A stretch of 54,735 nucleotides of DNA from CAVHIG01 sp963636105 (GTDB lineage: Bacteria > Bacillota > Clostridia > Peptostreptococcales > Anaerovoracaceae), in the NCBI GenBank assembly GCA_963636105.1, contig CAVHIG010000004.1, forward strand, positions 1-54,735, in the 5' to 3' direction. Under the pieces are notes generated by a model. It was given only the letters and a program-made list of their open reading frames with translations. It was not told the origin of the DNA and did no database searches. Position 1 is the stretch's first letter. Every line of letters starts with the position of its first letter. A program made the position numbers and the translations under genes. Of the stretch, positions 1 to 6,591 are shown piece after piece.

Positions 1-2
1 AT

Positions 3-308
3 TATGAGGCCTTGGGGCAGGACTTACAATCCACTCCGAGATTTGGCGCTTACGTTTATTCCAAGGATCAAATAGGGGAAACAGTGTTTACCCAATTTGA
101 AAATCTTCCAGCGGTCAGTACCGGAAGAAAGTTTTATTTAAGCTGATCCCATTATCTGAAGCTTATGCGAATTGATAACGTGGATGAACGCCATTTTTAT
201 GAAATTGAGTCGGTAAAGAATGACTGGAGCCTTAGCGAGCTAAAGCGACAGTATGACAGTTCTCTTTATGAACGACTTGCTCTTAGTACAAATAAGGATA
301 TGATGTAA
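3..308 (+). pseudogene. YhcG/DUF1016 N-terminal domain remnant
   Basis: Read from position 3, one frame encodes a piece of the DUF1016 N-terminal domain of YhcG-type PD-(D/E)XK proteins. It includes KFYLS, then SHYLKLMR, FYEIESVKNDWS and LKRQYDSSLYERLALS. Family members have a Trp where this copy has TGA (144-146), so the frame is broken by a point nonsense mutation (TGG to TGA). The frame ends at TAA 306-308, and the C-terminal nuclease domain of YhcG is absent. The next fragment begins in the same TAATG. YhcG-like genes are often embedded in restriction-modification loci, which agrees with the type III remnant that follows. The 5' end lies outside the window. Confidence 0.75.
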
Positions 309-742
309 TGAATGAAAAATATGGTACAGAGGTATTTACGGATCCGACAATTAAAGGCCGTCTTGGTGTCAATGCCATGAAAGCAAAGAAGCATCTGTAT
401 GATCATATCGTATTTGATTCTACAAATGAGAAGGACTTTGCGACAGAACTGGATACGAATAAAGATGTTGCCGTTTATGTCAAATTGCCGGATGGATTTT
501 ATATTTCAACTCCGGTGGGTCACTACAATCCTGACTGGGCCATTGCTTTCTATGAGGGAAGCGTAAAGCATATTTACTTTGTTGCAGAGACAAAGGGATC
601 TATGAATTCTATGCAGCTGCGATTGATAGAAGAATCAAAAATTCACTGTGCGAGAGAACACTTTAAGGCCATCAGCAATGGCGAGGTGGTCTATGATGTG
701 GTGGATAGCTACAAGAGTTTGCTGGATATGGTGACGAGCTGA
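308..742 (+). pseudogene. C-terminal remnant of type III restriction enzyme subunit (Res)
   Basis: This 144-residue reading frame matches what I know of the extreme C-terminus of type III restriction subunits. It contains DPTIKGRLGVNA, KKHLYDHIVFDSTNE, VKLPDGFYISTPVG, YNPDWAIAF and FVAETKGSMNSMQLR, which resembles the endonuclease region. A full Res protein is around 900-1000 residues, so the helicase part is missing. The ATG at 308 overlaps the stop of the YhcG remnant and has no good ribosome binding site. It probably marks a deletion junction rather than a true start. I infer that a type III R-M locus collapsed here. A short surviving protein cannot be excluded. Confidence 0.75.
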
Positions 743-810
743 TCAACATATTTTGCAAAATCGCAAAAAGCCAGGAAATACAAGGTTTTGAGAAGATTTG
801 AGGTGATAAA

Positions 811-931
811 ATGCATATAATAAAAGTACTATTCGTCTGCCATGGCAATATTTGCCGCAGCCCGATGCGCGGGTCATGCGGCAAGGCAGCTTACAAAACA
901 GGACTATGACAAAGCGGATAAAAAATTCTAA
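811..931 (+). pseudogene. Low-molecular-weight protein tyrosine phosphatase remnant
   Basis: ATG 811 opens with MHIIKVLFVCHGNICRSPM. This is the start and catalytic P-loop (CxxxxxR-S) of a low-molecular-weight protein tyrosine phosphatase. The frame then dissolves and stops at 907-909. From 869, shifted by one base, the sequence encodes AGHAARQLTKQDYDKAD, which matches the middle of the same family (the HxARQLT-x-xDYD-x-xD region), and stops at 929-931. The roughly 40 residues normally between the two pieces are gone, as is the C-terminal half with its catalytic Asp. The cause is an internal deletion plus truncation, so the gene is dead. Confidence 0.75.
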
Positions 932-1003
932 AGAAATTCATAAAAAAATAGATAAAGCCTCGCTTGTTATATGCTAAAATAGACATTATCAAACGCAAAA
1001 AAA

Positions 1004-1036
1004 TCTCTTATCATTCCTTGCCTTTTGGATAAGAGA
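1004..1036 (+). promoter_or_regulatory. Nine-base inverted repeat in the leader of the amidohydrolase-like gene
   Basis: TCTCTTATC (1004-1012) is complementary to GATAAGAGA (1028-1036) across a 15-nt loop. No T-run follows, so it does not look like an intrinsic terminator. It sits 55 bases before ATG 1092 and could be an operator or an mRNA leader hairpin. The rest of 743-1091 holds the phosphatase remnant and AT-rich sequence in which I see no gene. Confidence 0.35.
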
Positions 1037-1091
1037 GCTCTACGCAACTATTTGAGCCGACGCAAGGCGGCGGAACGGAGATTTTTACATT

Positions 1092-2516
1092 ATGGCTTTT
1101 GGATTTTTTAGAAAAAATGAGAGTGCCGATGTCATATTTACAAACGGCACAATATATACCCTTGAAAGCGATTTCCCAAAATGTGAGGCTGTAGCCGTAA
1201 AGGACGGCAAAATTTTGGCTGTAGGCGACAGCGAGCCTATTGCGGAGCTTGCGGGTAAAAATACAGACATTATCGACCTTGAAGGCGGCATCATGCTCCC
1301 GGGTCTCATCGATATTTGCGGAGATCCTGTAAACGAAACCTTCAAAAATTGCTGCCTTATACTTGAGCGCGGCCTCTCCCTTGAAGGCACAAAGGATGCC
1401 ATCGAGACCTACGTCGGCAATCACGATCTCAGCGCCTATTTTGTCTTCGGCCACGATGCGGAGATACTCGCGGAGTTTCCATCGCAAGAGGAAAGCCGCG
1501 CCGTTCTCGATCGCATTTGCGATGACAAGCCCCTCGTGTGCCTGAGCCGTAGCGGCGCTCATATATGGTTAAATACAATCGCCTTTGAGACAGTAATGGC
1601 GGCGGCAGCGCAAGATCAAGTGGAAAAGATTACCATCTCCTATCTTCTCGATGTCCTGTCTCCTTTGGACTTTGAAGAAATGCAAAATGAGGTCCTGAAT
1701 ACCGCTGCGGCTTACTGCGAAAAGGGCTTTACCACCGTGCAAAGCTGCAGTGCGCCGGAATATTTCGATGGTCTCTATCAGGAAGTGCTCGTCACCATGT
1801 TGCAGGAAGACATGTCCAAGCAGCGCTTTTTCGGCTCTCTGAGCATTGACCATGACGTCAGCGTTCCTATCGCAGAGCGCATGTTGATGCAAAAGAAAGT
1901 AAATTGCGTAGAGCTTGATGGCGTGATAAATTTCAAAGCACTTCGTCTTATCGTGGATAGAAGAGAGCCGGGCGGCGGTATCAGCGGAAACTGCCTGAGG
2001 GAGCTTGCAATCGCGGCTGCTGCGCGGGGATTTGATCTCTGCTTTGAGGCCTACGGCGAGGATGCTGTCTTTGAGTCGCTTGAGGCAATCTCCGCAGTGA
2101 GAGATTCAGGCAGCAGAAAAAATGTCATCACACTCATGCATGAGGAAAATATTCCACAGGAAAAATATCCTGACTTCCCTGATGCCTCGGAGTACATGGA
2201 AATCAAGAAAATCAAGCGTTCAGGCCGCGATAGGCTTTTCGCGTCGATTGAGGATGCGGCAGATGTGGCTGAAGCCATTGAAAAGCTCACCTTGGATGCG
2301 GCGATCATGCTGGGAGAAGAAGAAAACCTTGGCTCCATAAGGAAGGGAAAAAATGCCGATTTTGTCATTTATAGCAAAGACCCATATTCCGGCAGTATAG
2401 AAGCATTCAAGAAGCTGTCAGCCGACAAGACAGTCATAGGGGGAAAGGTCGTATATGACGAAGAGGAAGATATTCTTTCAGAGTGGTATAATCTTCTCAT
2501 GACCATAGAGTATTGA
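1092..2516 (+). CDS. YtcJ-like amidohydrolase-fold protein lacking metal ligands
   Basis: The 474-residue protein has the composite beta-sandwich and TIM-barrel layout of the YtcJ/Amidohydro_3 family. The N-terminal strand has IFTNGTIYTLE, then GGIMLPGLID, and the C-terminus has GSIRKGKNADFVIYSKDP. The family's HxH metal motif after PGLID is replaced by ICGDP. The barrel histidines expected near residues 310-345 (HAxGD and the EHA-type site) and the final GSDxP aspartate are also not visible. I infer a catalytically dead or repurposed amidohydrolase. GGAG at about 1077 precedes ATG 1092. The last 101 bases of this locus are duplicated at 4078-4178, and the TIM-barrel gene at 4193 was probably its original downstream neighbour. 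Confidence 0.75.
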   Translation: MAFGFFRKNESADVIFTNGTIYTLESDFPKCEAVAVKDGKILAVGDSEPIAELAGKNTDIIDLEGGIMLPGLIDICGDPVNETFKNCCLILERGLSLEGTKDAIETYVGNHDLSAYFVFGHDAEILAEFPSQEESRAVLDRICDDKPLVCLSRSGAHIWLNTIAFETVMAAAAQDQVEKITISYLLDVLSPLDFEEMQNEVLNTAAAYCEKGFTTVQSCSAPEYFDGLYQEVLVTMLQEDMSKQRFFGSLSIDHDVSVPIAERMLMQKKVNCVELDGVINFKALRLIVDRREPGGGISGNCLRELAIAAAARGFDLCFEAYGEDAVFESLEAISAVRDSGSRKNVITLMHEENIPQEKYPDFPDASEYMEIKKIKRSGRDRLFASIEDAADVAEAIEKLTLDAAIMLGEEENLGSIRKGKNADFVIYSKDPYSGSIEAFKKLSADKTVIGGKVVYDEEEDILSEWYNLLMTIEY

Positions 2517-2525
2517 GCCCTGAAA
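2425..2525 (+). repeat. Left copy of 101-bp direct repeat
   Basis: This copy covers the 3' end and stop codon of the amidohydrolase-like gene. It is identical to 4078-4178 at 100 of 101 positions; the one difference is T2489 against C4142. The copies bracket the 1.55-kb insert with the AlbA-type gene. The left copy keeps the gene intact, and the right copy keeps the ribosome binding site of the next gene. Confidence 0.95.
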
Positions 2526-2603
2526 AACCTTGTATTCTAAGCAAAAAATTCTGTTAAACGCCCGTTTGGCGCTTTTGTTGCGAAAAAAAGGAGGTGGTAT
2601 AGA

Positions 2604-3944
2604 GTGCCTGAACAGCAGAATATTGAATGGAAAGAATCCTGGAGGGATGAATACCTGAAATGGATTTGCGGCTTCGCAAATGCTCAGGGCGGCAAGCTCT
2701 ATATTGGATGTGATGACACTGGAAAAGTCGTCGGGGTTAAAGATTCTAAGAAGCTGTTAGAAGACATTCCCAACAAAGTCAGAGATGCTATGGGCATTGT
2801 GGTCGATGTCAATCGGCTTACTGAAGGCGATAAAGAATATATCGAAATAGACATTCCGCCCTATCCGATCGGTATCTCCTGTAAAGGCGTATATCATTAC
2901 CGCAGTGGAAGCACCAAGCAGGTGCTGACAGGACCAGCGTTGGAGGCTTTTCTGATGCGTAAGCATGGTGCTACTTGGGATCATTCTCCGCTGCCTGTTT
3001 TCAAAGTCGATGATGTGGATGATCAGGTTGTAGAGCATTTCAAGAAACTCGCAGCTACCAAAGGAAGAATTGATCCGGCTCTTCTGAATGAGCCGAAAGA
3101 AGTCCTGATGGAAAAGCTGAGGCTGACAAATGGTGATTATCTCACCAATGCGGCAATGCTGCTGTTCTGTAAGGATCCGGATAAATATCAGCTTGGTTCT
3201 TATATCAAGATCGGCTATTTTGAAAGCGATGCAGATCTGCTTTATCAAGATGAAGTTCATGGTTCCATCCTGGAGCAGATCGATAAAGCCATCGAACTGA
3301 TTTTTTTCAAGTATATGCGCGCCAAGATCACATATGTCGGTATCCAGAGGAGAGAAAGGTATTTCGTGCCGGAAGCGGCGTTAAGGGAAGCACTACTTAA
3401 TGCAATCTGTCATAAGCAGTATGAGTCTAGGATACCGATCCAGATCAGCGTCTATGAGGACAGACTGTATGTAGCAAATGTCGGTCACCTTCCTGAGACT
3501 TGGACGCTGGAAAACTTGATGGGCAAGCACGCGTCATTACCATATAATCCTGATATTGCGCATATCTTTTATCTGGCTGGATTCATTGAAAGCTGGGGAC
3601 GCGGCGTTGAAAAGATCTGCGATTCTCTGAAGGAGGACAATCTCCCGATGCCCGAATATACCGTTCATCCCGGAGATATTATGATAAAGTTTACCGGACC
3701 GGAAGACCGTATAATCAGGGTGCCCGATAGGGTGACCGATGGGGTGTCCGATAAGGTGACCGATAGAGAGAAACAGCTTCTGGTATTGCTCACAGAAGAC
3801 CCTGGATATACAAAACAGATCCTTGCCGAAAAGATGATGGTTAGCAGGAAAACCATTGGCGAATATTTAAAATCCTTGAAGGATAAAGGAATCATTGAAA
3901 GGATTGGATCCGCAAAGAATGGCTACTGGAAGATTTTGAACTGA
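2604..3944 (+). CDS. AlbA_2/Schlafen-type putative DNA-binding ATP-binding protein
   Basis: The 446-residue protein has an N-terminal AlbA_2 (Schlafen-like) domain: EWKESWRDEYLKWICGFANA, then GGKLYIGCDDTGKVVGV. A middle part resembles the HATPase_c_4 domain, with REALLNAICHKQY and ESWGRGVEKICDSLKEDNLP. A C-terminal winged helix reads ILAEKMMVSRKTIGEYLKSL. Such proteins are usually annotated as putative transcriptional regulators or RecG-like ATP-binding proteins, some found near defence loci; their function is not settled. The start is GTG 2604, about ten bases after AAAGGAGG. A four-fold 12-bp tandem repeat encodes the linker before the winged helix. The gene is the sole cargo of the inserted segment, which suggests horizontal arrival. 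Confidence 0.8.
   Translation: MPEQQNIEWKESWRDEYLKWICGFANAQGGKLYIGCDDTGKVVGVKDSKKLLEDIPNKVRDAMGIVVDVNRLTEGDKEYIEIDIPPYPIGISCKGVYHYRSGSTKQVLTGPALEAFLMRKHGATWDHSPLPVFKVDDVDDQVVEHFKKLAATKGRIDPALLNEPKEVLMEKLRLTNGDYLTNAAMLLFCKDPDKYQLGSYIKIGYFESDADLLYQDEVHGSILEQIDKAIELIFFKYMRAKITYVGIQRRERYFVPEAALREALLNAICHKQYESRIPIQISVYEDRLYVANVGHLPETWTLENLMGKHASLPYNPDIAHIFYLAGFIESWGRGVEKICDSLKEDNLPMPEYTVHPGDIMIKFTGPEDRIIRVPDRVTDGVSDKVTDREKQLLVLLTEDPGYTKQILAEKMMVSRKTIGEYLKSLKDKGIIERIGSAKNGYWKILN
3720..3767 (+). repeat. Four 12-bp tandem repeats in the linker of the AlbA-type gene
   Basis: Four consecutive units of the form GTGnCCGATnnn start at 3720, 3732, 3744 and 3756. They encode VPDR, VTDG, VSDK and VTDR. The repeat is in frame between the ATPase-like part and the winged helix, so changes in unit number would alter linker length without a frameshift. 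Confidence 0.85.
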
Positions 3945-4077
3945 TATTAACATACATCAATATATCGAAGAATCAGGTTGTAAATGAAAAAATCAAAAAC
4001 GCTACCGGAATTACTAATCTTGACGTTCTGTTTTGATGAGGGAAGTTTTAGTTACTAATTTGAGCTAAAGGTGTGCT

Positions 4078-4178
4078 ACAAGACAGTCATAGGGGGAAAG
4101 GTCGTATATGACGAAGAGGAAGATATTCTTTCAGAGTGGTACAATCTTCTCATGACCATAGAGTATTGAGCCCTGAAA
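4078..4178 (+). repeat. Right copy of 101-bp direct repeat
   Basis: This is the duplicate of 2425-2525 with a single mismatch (C4142). Here the copied coding sequence is non-functional, but its end joins directly to AAAGGAGG, the ribosome binding site for GTG 4193. That supports this side as the original chromosomal junction. Confidence 0.95.
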
Positions 4179-4192
4179 GGAGGCGATATTGG

Positions 4193-4921
4193 GTGAAAGA
4201 ACAAGACATTCCGAGAATCACAGGTAAGCTTCGGGCTAAATATCTGGAGATACCAAAGGAGATATATACGGCAAGAGGCATTGTCATAATGGGCAAGCGC
4301 ATCAAGTCGGTTATATTTACAACAGACATTGCAATAATCAGAAATTGCAATGCCGATGCAGTCCTTGCCGTCTATCCTTTTACGCCTCAGCAGGCGATAT
4401 CGCAGGCAATCATAAATCTGGCGCCTATGCCTGTATTGGTGGGGGTCGGCGGAGGACTTACCAATGGAAAGCGTTCTGCTATGATTGCAAATGACGCAGA
4501 AGGAGACGGTGCCTTTGGCGTTGTGGTCAATGCGCCTATGTCAAATGAAAATATTGTTCTTATCAGTGAAAGCGTAGATATACCTATCATAGCTACAGTT
4601 GTAAATGAATGCTCGGATATCCAGGCGCGAATCGACGCGGGAGTATCTATTCTCAATGTATCCGCCGCAAAGAGGACGCCTGATGTGGTGCGCGCTATAA
4701 GAAAAAACTTTCCGCAAATTCCGATCATAGCGACAGGGGGCGATACGCCGGAAAGCATACTGAGAACTATAGAAGCCGGCGCGAATTGCATCAGCTACAC
4801 GCCTCCGTCAACGGCGGAGATCTTCGCGGACATCATGCGCAGTTACCGCAAGGAAGAGGACTCCGAGCATCAGATTGTGGAGGAGTCAGTCACAATCCTT
4901 GATGCGATCGGGAATTTATAA
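4193..4921 (+). CDS. TIM-barrel-like protein of unknown function
   Basis: I chose GTG 4193 because AAAGGAGG (4176-4183) lies nine bases before it. An ATG at 4136 is in frame but lies inside the duplicated copy of the upstream gene, so it is not a natural start. The 242-residue product has alternating strands and helices. Its C-terminal half includes IPIIATGGDTPESILRTIEA, which resembles the phosphate-binding loops of aldolase-like and indole-glycerol-phosphate-type TIM barrels. PVLVGVGGGLTNGKRS lies earlier. I do not recognise a named enzyme. It was probably translated together with the amidohydrolase-like gene before the insertion. No transmembrane segment or signal peptide is seen. Confidence 0.6.
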   Translation: MKEQDIPRITGKLRAKYLEIPKEIYTARGIVIMGKRIKSVIFTTDIAIIRNCNADAVLAVYPFTPQQAISQAIINLAPMPVLVGVGGGLTNGKRSAMIANDAEGDGAFGVVVNAPMSNENIVLISESVDIPIIATVVNECSDIQARIDAGVSILNVSAAKRTPDVVRAIRKNFPQIPIIATGGDTPESILRTIEAGANCISYTPPSTAEIFADIMRSYRKEEDSEHQIVEESVTILDAIGNL

Positions 4922-4948
4922 AAAACGGATATTTCGAGCAAAAAACCC

Positions 4949-4977
4949 TTGACGCGGGCAAAGGAAAGTGGTATTCT
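4949..4977 (+). promoter_or_regulatory. Sigma-A-type promoter of the infC operon
   Basis: TTGACG (4949-4954) and TATTCT (4972-4977) are separated by 17 bases. Transcription would start around 4984 and run through the leader and terminator before infC. Confidence 0.75.
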
Positions 4978-4983
4978 ATTCAG

Positions 4984-5104
4984 GTATGAAGAAGAAGTTA
5001 TCCGCTTCTCACCTTTGAGGCTTGCGCGTCTTTGGTAAATACGAAAGGTTTGCAATAGCAGATTTGTGATTTTCAGGCGGATGATTTCAATCCGCCTTTT
5101 TTAT
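4984..5104 (+). ncRNA. Ribosomal protein L20-type leader of the infC operon
   Basis: The leader contains a segment reading TTATCCGCTTCTCACC and ends in an intrinsic terminator (5075-5102). Its placement before infC-rpmI-rplT matches the Firmicutes L20 leader. There, free L20 binds the nascent leader and favours premature termination when the protein is in excess. I recognise it by position, the GCTTCTCACC segment and the terminator; I did not fold the full structure. Confidence 0.6.
5075..5102 (+). terminator. Regulatory terminator in the infC leader
   Basis: AGGCGGAT (5075-5082) pairs perfectly with ATCCGCCT (5090-5097) over a 7-nt loop, followed by a run of T. It lies inside the leader and upstream of infC, so it is an attenuator rather than an end-of-operon terminator. 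Confidence 0.85.
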
Positions 5105-5179
5105 TCAGAAAAGCATGGCGGCGGCATGAGCCGGACAGATGTTTTTCTGCTCAAATAAGTATGTAGGAGGTGTACAGCT

Positions 5180-5695
5180 ATTAGTAAGGAAAATTTGATC
5201 AACGAAGAAATTCGTGACAAAGAATTGAGAGTTATCGACGAAAACGGGCAGCAGCTCGGCATCATGAGCCTTGAGGAAGCCCTCGCACTTTCCGCAGAGA
5301 AAAAGCTCGACCTTGTAAACATTGCGCCGACGGCAAAGCCACCGGTTTGCAAGATCCTTGATTACGGAAAATACAGATATGAGCTTCAAAAACGCGAGAA
5401 GGAAGCCAAGAAGAAGCAAAAGACCATGCAGGTGAAGGAAATCCGTCTTTCCACATTTATTGAGGAGCATGACGTGAAGGTCAAGGCAAACGTGGCCTCG
5501 AAGTTCCTTAAGGACGGAGACAAGGTAAAGGTAAGTCTACGCTTCCGCGGCCGAGAGAGAGATTATGTCAATAAGGGCTTTGATGTGATGAAATTATTTG
5601 CGGCAGCTGTCGCTGAGGTCGGTGTCGTTGAGAAAAAGCCTGAATTTGAAGGCAGAAGCCTTATTATGGTCGTAGCACCGAAGACGGATAAATAG
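5180..5695 (+). CDS. infC: Translation initiation factor IF-3
   Basis: IF-3 binds the 30S subunit, checks the start codon and initiator tRNA, and prevents premature 50S joining. The 171-residue reading has both halves: INEEIRDKELRVIDENGQQLG with the KPPVCKILDYGKYRYE strand, and the C-terminal KEIRLSTFIEEHDVKVKA and KVKVSLRFRGRE. I place the start at ATT 5180, nine bases after GGAGG (5166-5170), giving SKENLINEEIRD. A TTG at 5195 is too far from the ribosome binding site. ATT starts are well known for infC and allow IF-3 to limit its own translation. The gene begins the classical infC-rpmI-rplT operon. Confidence 0.95.
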   Translation: MSKENLINEEIRDKELRVIDENGQQLGIMSLEEALALSAEKKLDLVNIAPTAKPPVCKILDYGKYRYELQKREKEAKKKQKTMQVKEIRLSTFIEEHDVKVKANVASKFLKDGDKVKVSLRFRGRERDYVNKGFDVMKLFAAAVAEVGVVEKKPEFEGRSLIMVVAPKTDK

Positions 5696-5730
5696 TAAAA
5701 AAGATTCGAGCATAGGAGGAATTATTTACC

Positions 5731-5931
5731 ATGGCAAAAAACAAGATGAAGTCGCACAGAGGCGCATGCAAGAGACTTAAGCTTACTGGAAGCGGAAAAG
5801 TAAAGAGAAATAAGGCATACAAGAGCCATATCCTTACAAAGAAGACTGCAAAGAGAAAAAGAGGCCTTAGAAAAGCTACAGTTCTGACAAGCGCAGATTT
5901 GAAGAGAATGTTGAGATCTATGGGTAAGTAA
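5731..5931 (+). CDS. rpmI: 50S ribosomal protein L35
   Basis: The protein is 66 residues, very basic and typical in length for L35. It starts MAKNKMKSHRGACKRLKLTG and contains the conserved KRKRGLRKATVL segment. AGGAGG lies shortly before ATG 5731. It sits between infC and rplT, the standard order, and shares the infC leader control. Confidence 0.97.
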   Translation: MAKNKMKSHRGACKRLKLTGSGKVKRNKAYKSHILTKKTAKRKRGLRKATVLTSADLKRMLRSMGK

Positions 5932-5951
5932 GGATAGGAGGTATTTAGAAA

Positions 5952-6305
5952 ATGGCAAGAGTAAAGAAGGGCGTAAATGCGCACAAGAGACATAAGAAAA
6001 TTTTGAAGCTGGCAAAGGGCTTCTACGGTTCAAAGAGCAAGATCTTCAGATGTGCAAATCCTGCGGTTATGAGATCCTTGAGCTCCGCATATGTAGGCAG
6101 AAAGCTCAAGAAGAGAGATTACAGAAAGCTCTGGATCGCAAGAATCAACGCAGGCGCAAGAATGAATGGCCTGTCATATTCCAGACTCATGGACGGCCTC
6201 AAGAAGTCCGGCATCGCTATCAATAGAAAGATGCTCTCCGAGATGGCTATCTATGACGCTGCAGGTTTTGCTGCACTTTGCGAGACAGCAAAGAAGGCTC
6301 TGTAG
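5952..6305 (+). CDS. rplT: 50S ribosomal protein L20
   Basis: The 117-residue protein is typical of L20: MARVKKGVNAHKRHKKILKL, then the FYGSKSKIFRCANPAVMRSL helix and RKLWIARINAGARMNGLSYS. L20 is an early 23S rRNA assembly protein and the repressor that acts on the operon's leader. An AGGAGG site (5936-5941) precedes ATG 5952, and the gene closes the operon before the terminator at 6357. Confidence 0.97.
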   Translation: MARVKKGVNAHKRHKKILKLAKGFYGSKSKIFRCANPAVMRSLSSAYVGRKLKKRDYRKLWIARINAGARMNGLSYSRLMDGLKKSGIAINRKMLSEMAIYDAAGFAALCETAKKAL

Positions 6306-6356
6306 GACAGACGTTTTATAGGACGCACAGACACATATTACATATATAAAATCAAG

Positions 6357-6385
6357 GACCCGGGCTATGCGCTTCGGGTCTTTTT
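6357..6385 (+). terminator. Intrinsic terminator after rplT
   Basis: GACCCG (6357-6362) pairs with CGGGTC (6375-6380) and TTTTT follows. It ends the infC-rpmI-rplT transcript about 50 bases after rplT. Confidence 0.85.
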
Positions 6386-6458
6386 GAATTTTCTGTGAGT
6401 TTTGAGCATTGAGGCTTTTTTTAGGGGCCGGAATGTGGTAAAATTAACTTGCTGTTTT

Positions 6459-6518
6459 GCGGAAACGGCGGCTTCTTACGGAAACGGCCTTTTTTCGCGG
6501 AAACGGCGCAGTTTCCGC
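6459..6518 (+). repeat. GCGGAAAC-family repeat cluster before the trigger-factor-like gene
   Basis: Exact copies of GCGGAAACGGCG lie at 6459-6470 and 6497-6508, and a variant starting ACGGAAACGGCC lies at 6478. The third copy is followed at once by CGCAGTTTCCGC (6507-6518). GCGGAAAC and GTTTCCGC can therefore form an 8-bp stem over a 6-nt loop. It lies in the probable 5' leader of the lipoprotein gene and has no T-run. Confidence 0.85.
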
Positions 6519-6591
6519 GAGACATGAGTACGCGGCGAGCAGGCGATATTTTAGATTAGGAGGAAGGGTGCCCGGGCGCATCCGAAATAAG

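Larger units (their letters stand above)
2526..4077 (+). mobile_element. 1.55-kb inserted cassette carrying an AlbA/ATPase-type gene
   Basis: This segment lies exactly between the two copies of the 101-bp repeat, and removing it with one copy would restore an uninterrupted gene pair. It carries one gene (2604-3944). It also has an upstream AACGCC/GGCG hairpin followed by TTTTGTTG, and a 133-bp AT-rich tail without recognisable features. There is no transposase, integrase or terminal inverted repeat. The likely origin is recombination involving duplication of the junction, or insertion at a tandem duplication. The boundary is clear; the mechanism is inferred. Confidence 0.6.

Noticed and set aside
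4136..4192. Longer start for the TIM-barrel-like gene at ATG 4136
   Set aside because: These codons lie in the duplicated copy of another gene read in a different frame; the true site is GTG 4193 behind AAAGGAGG.
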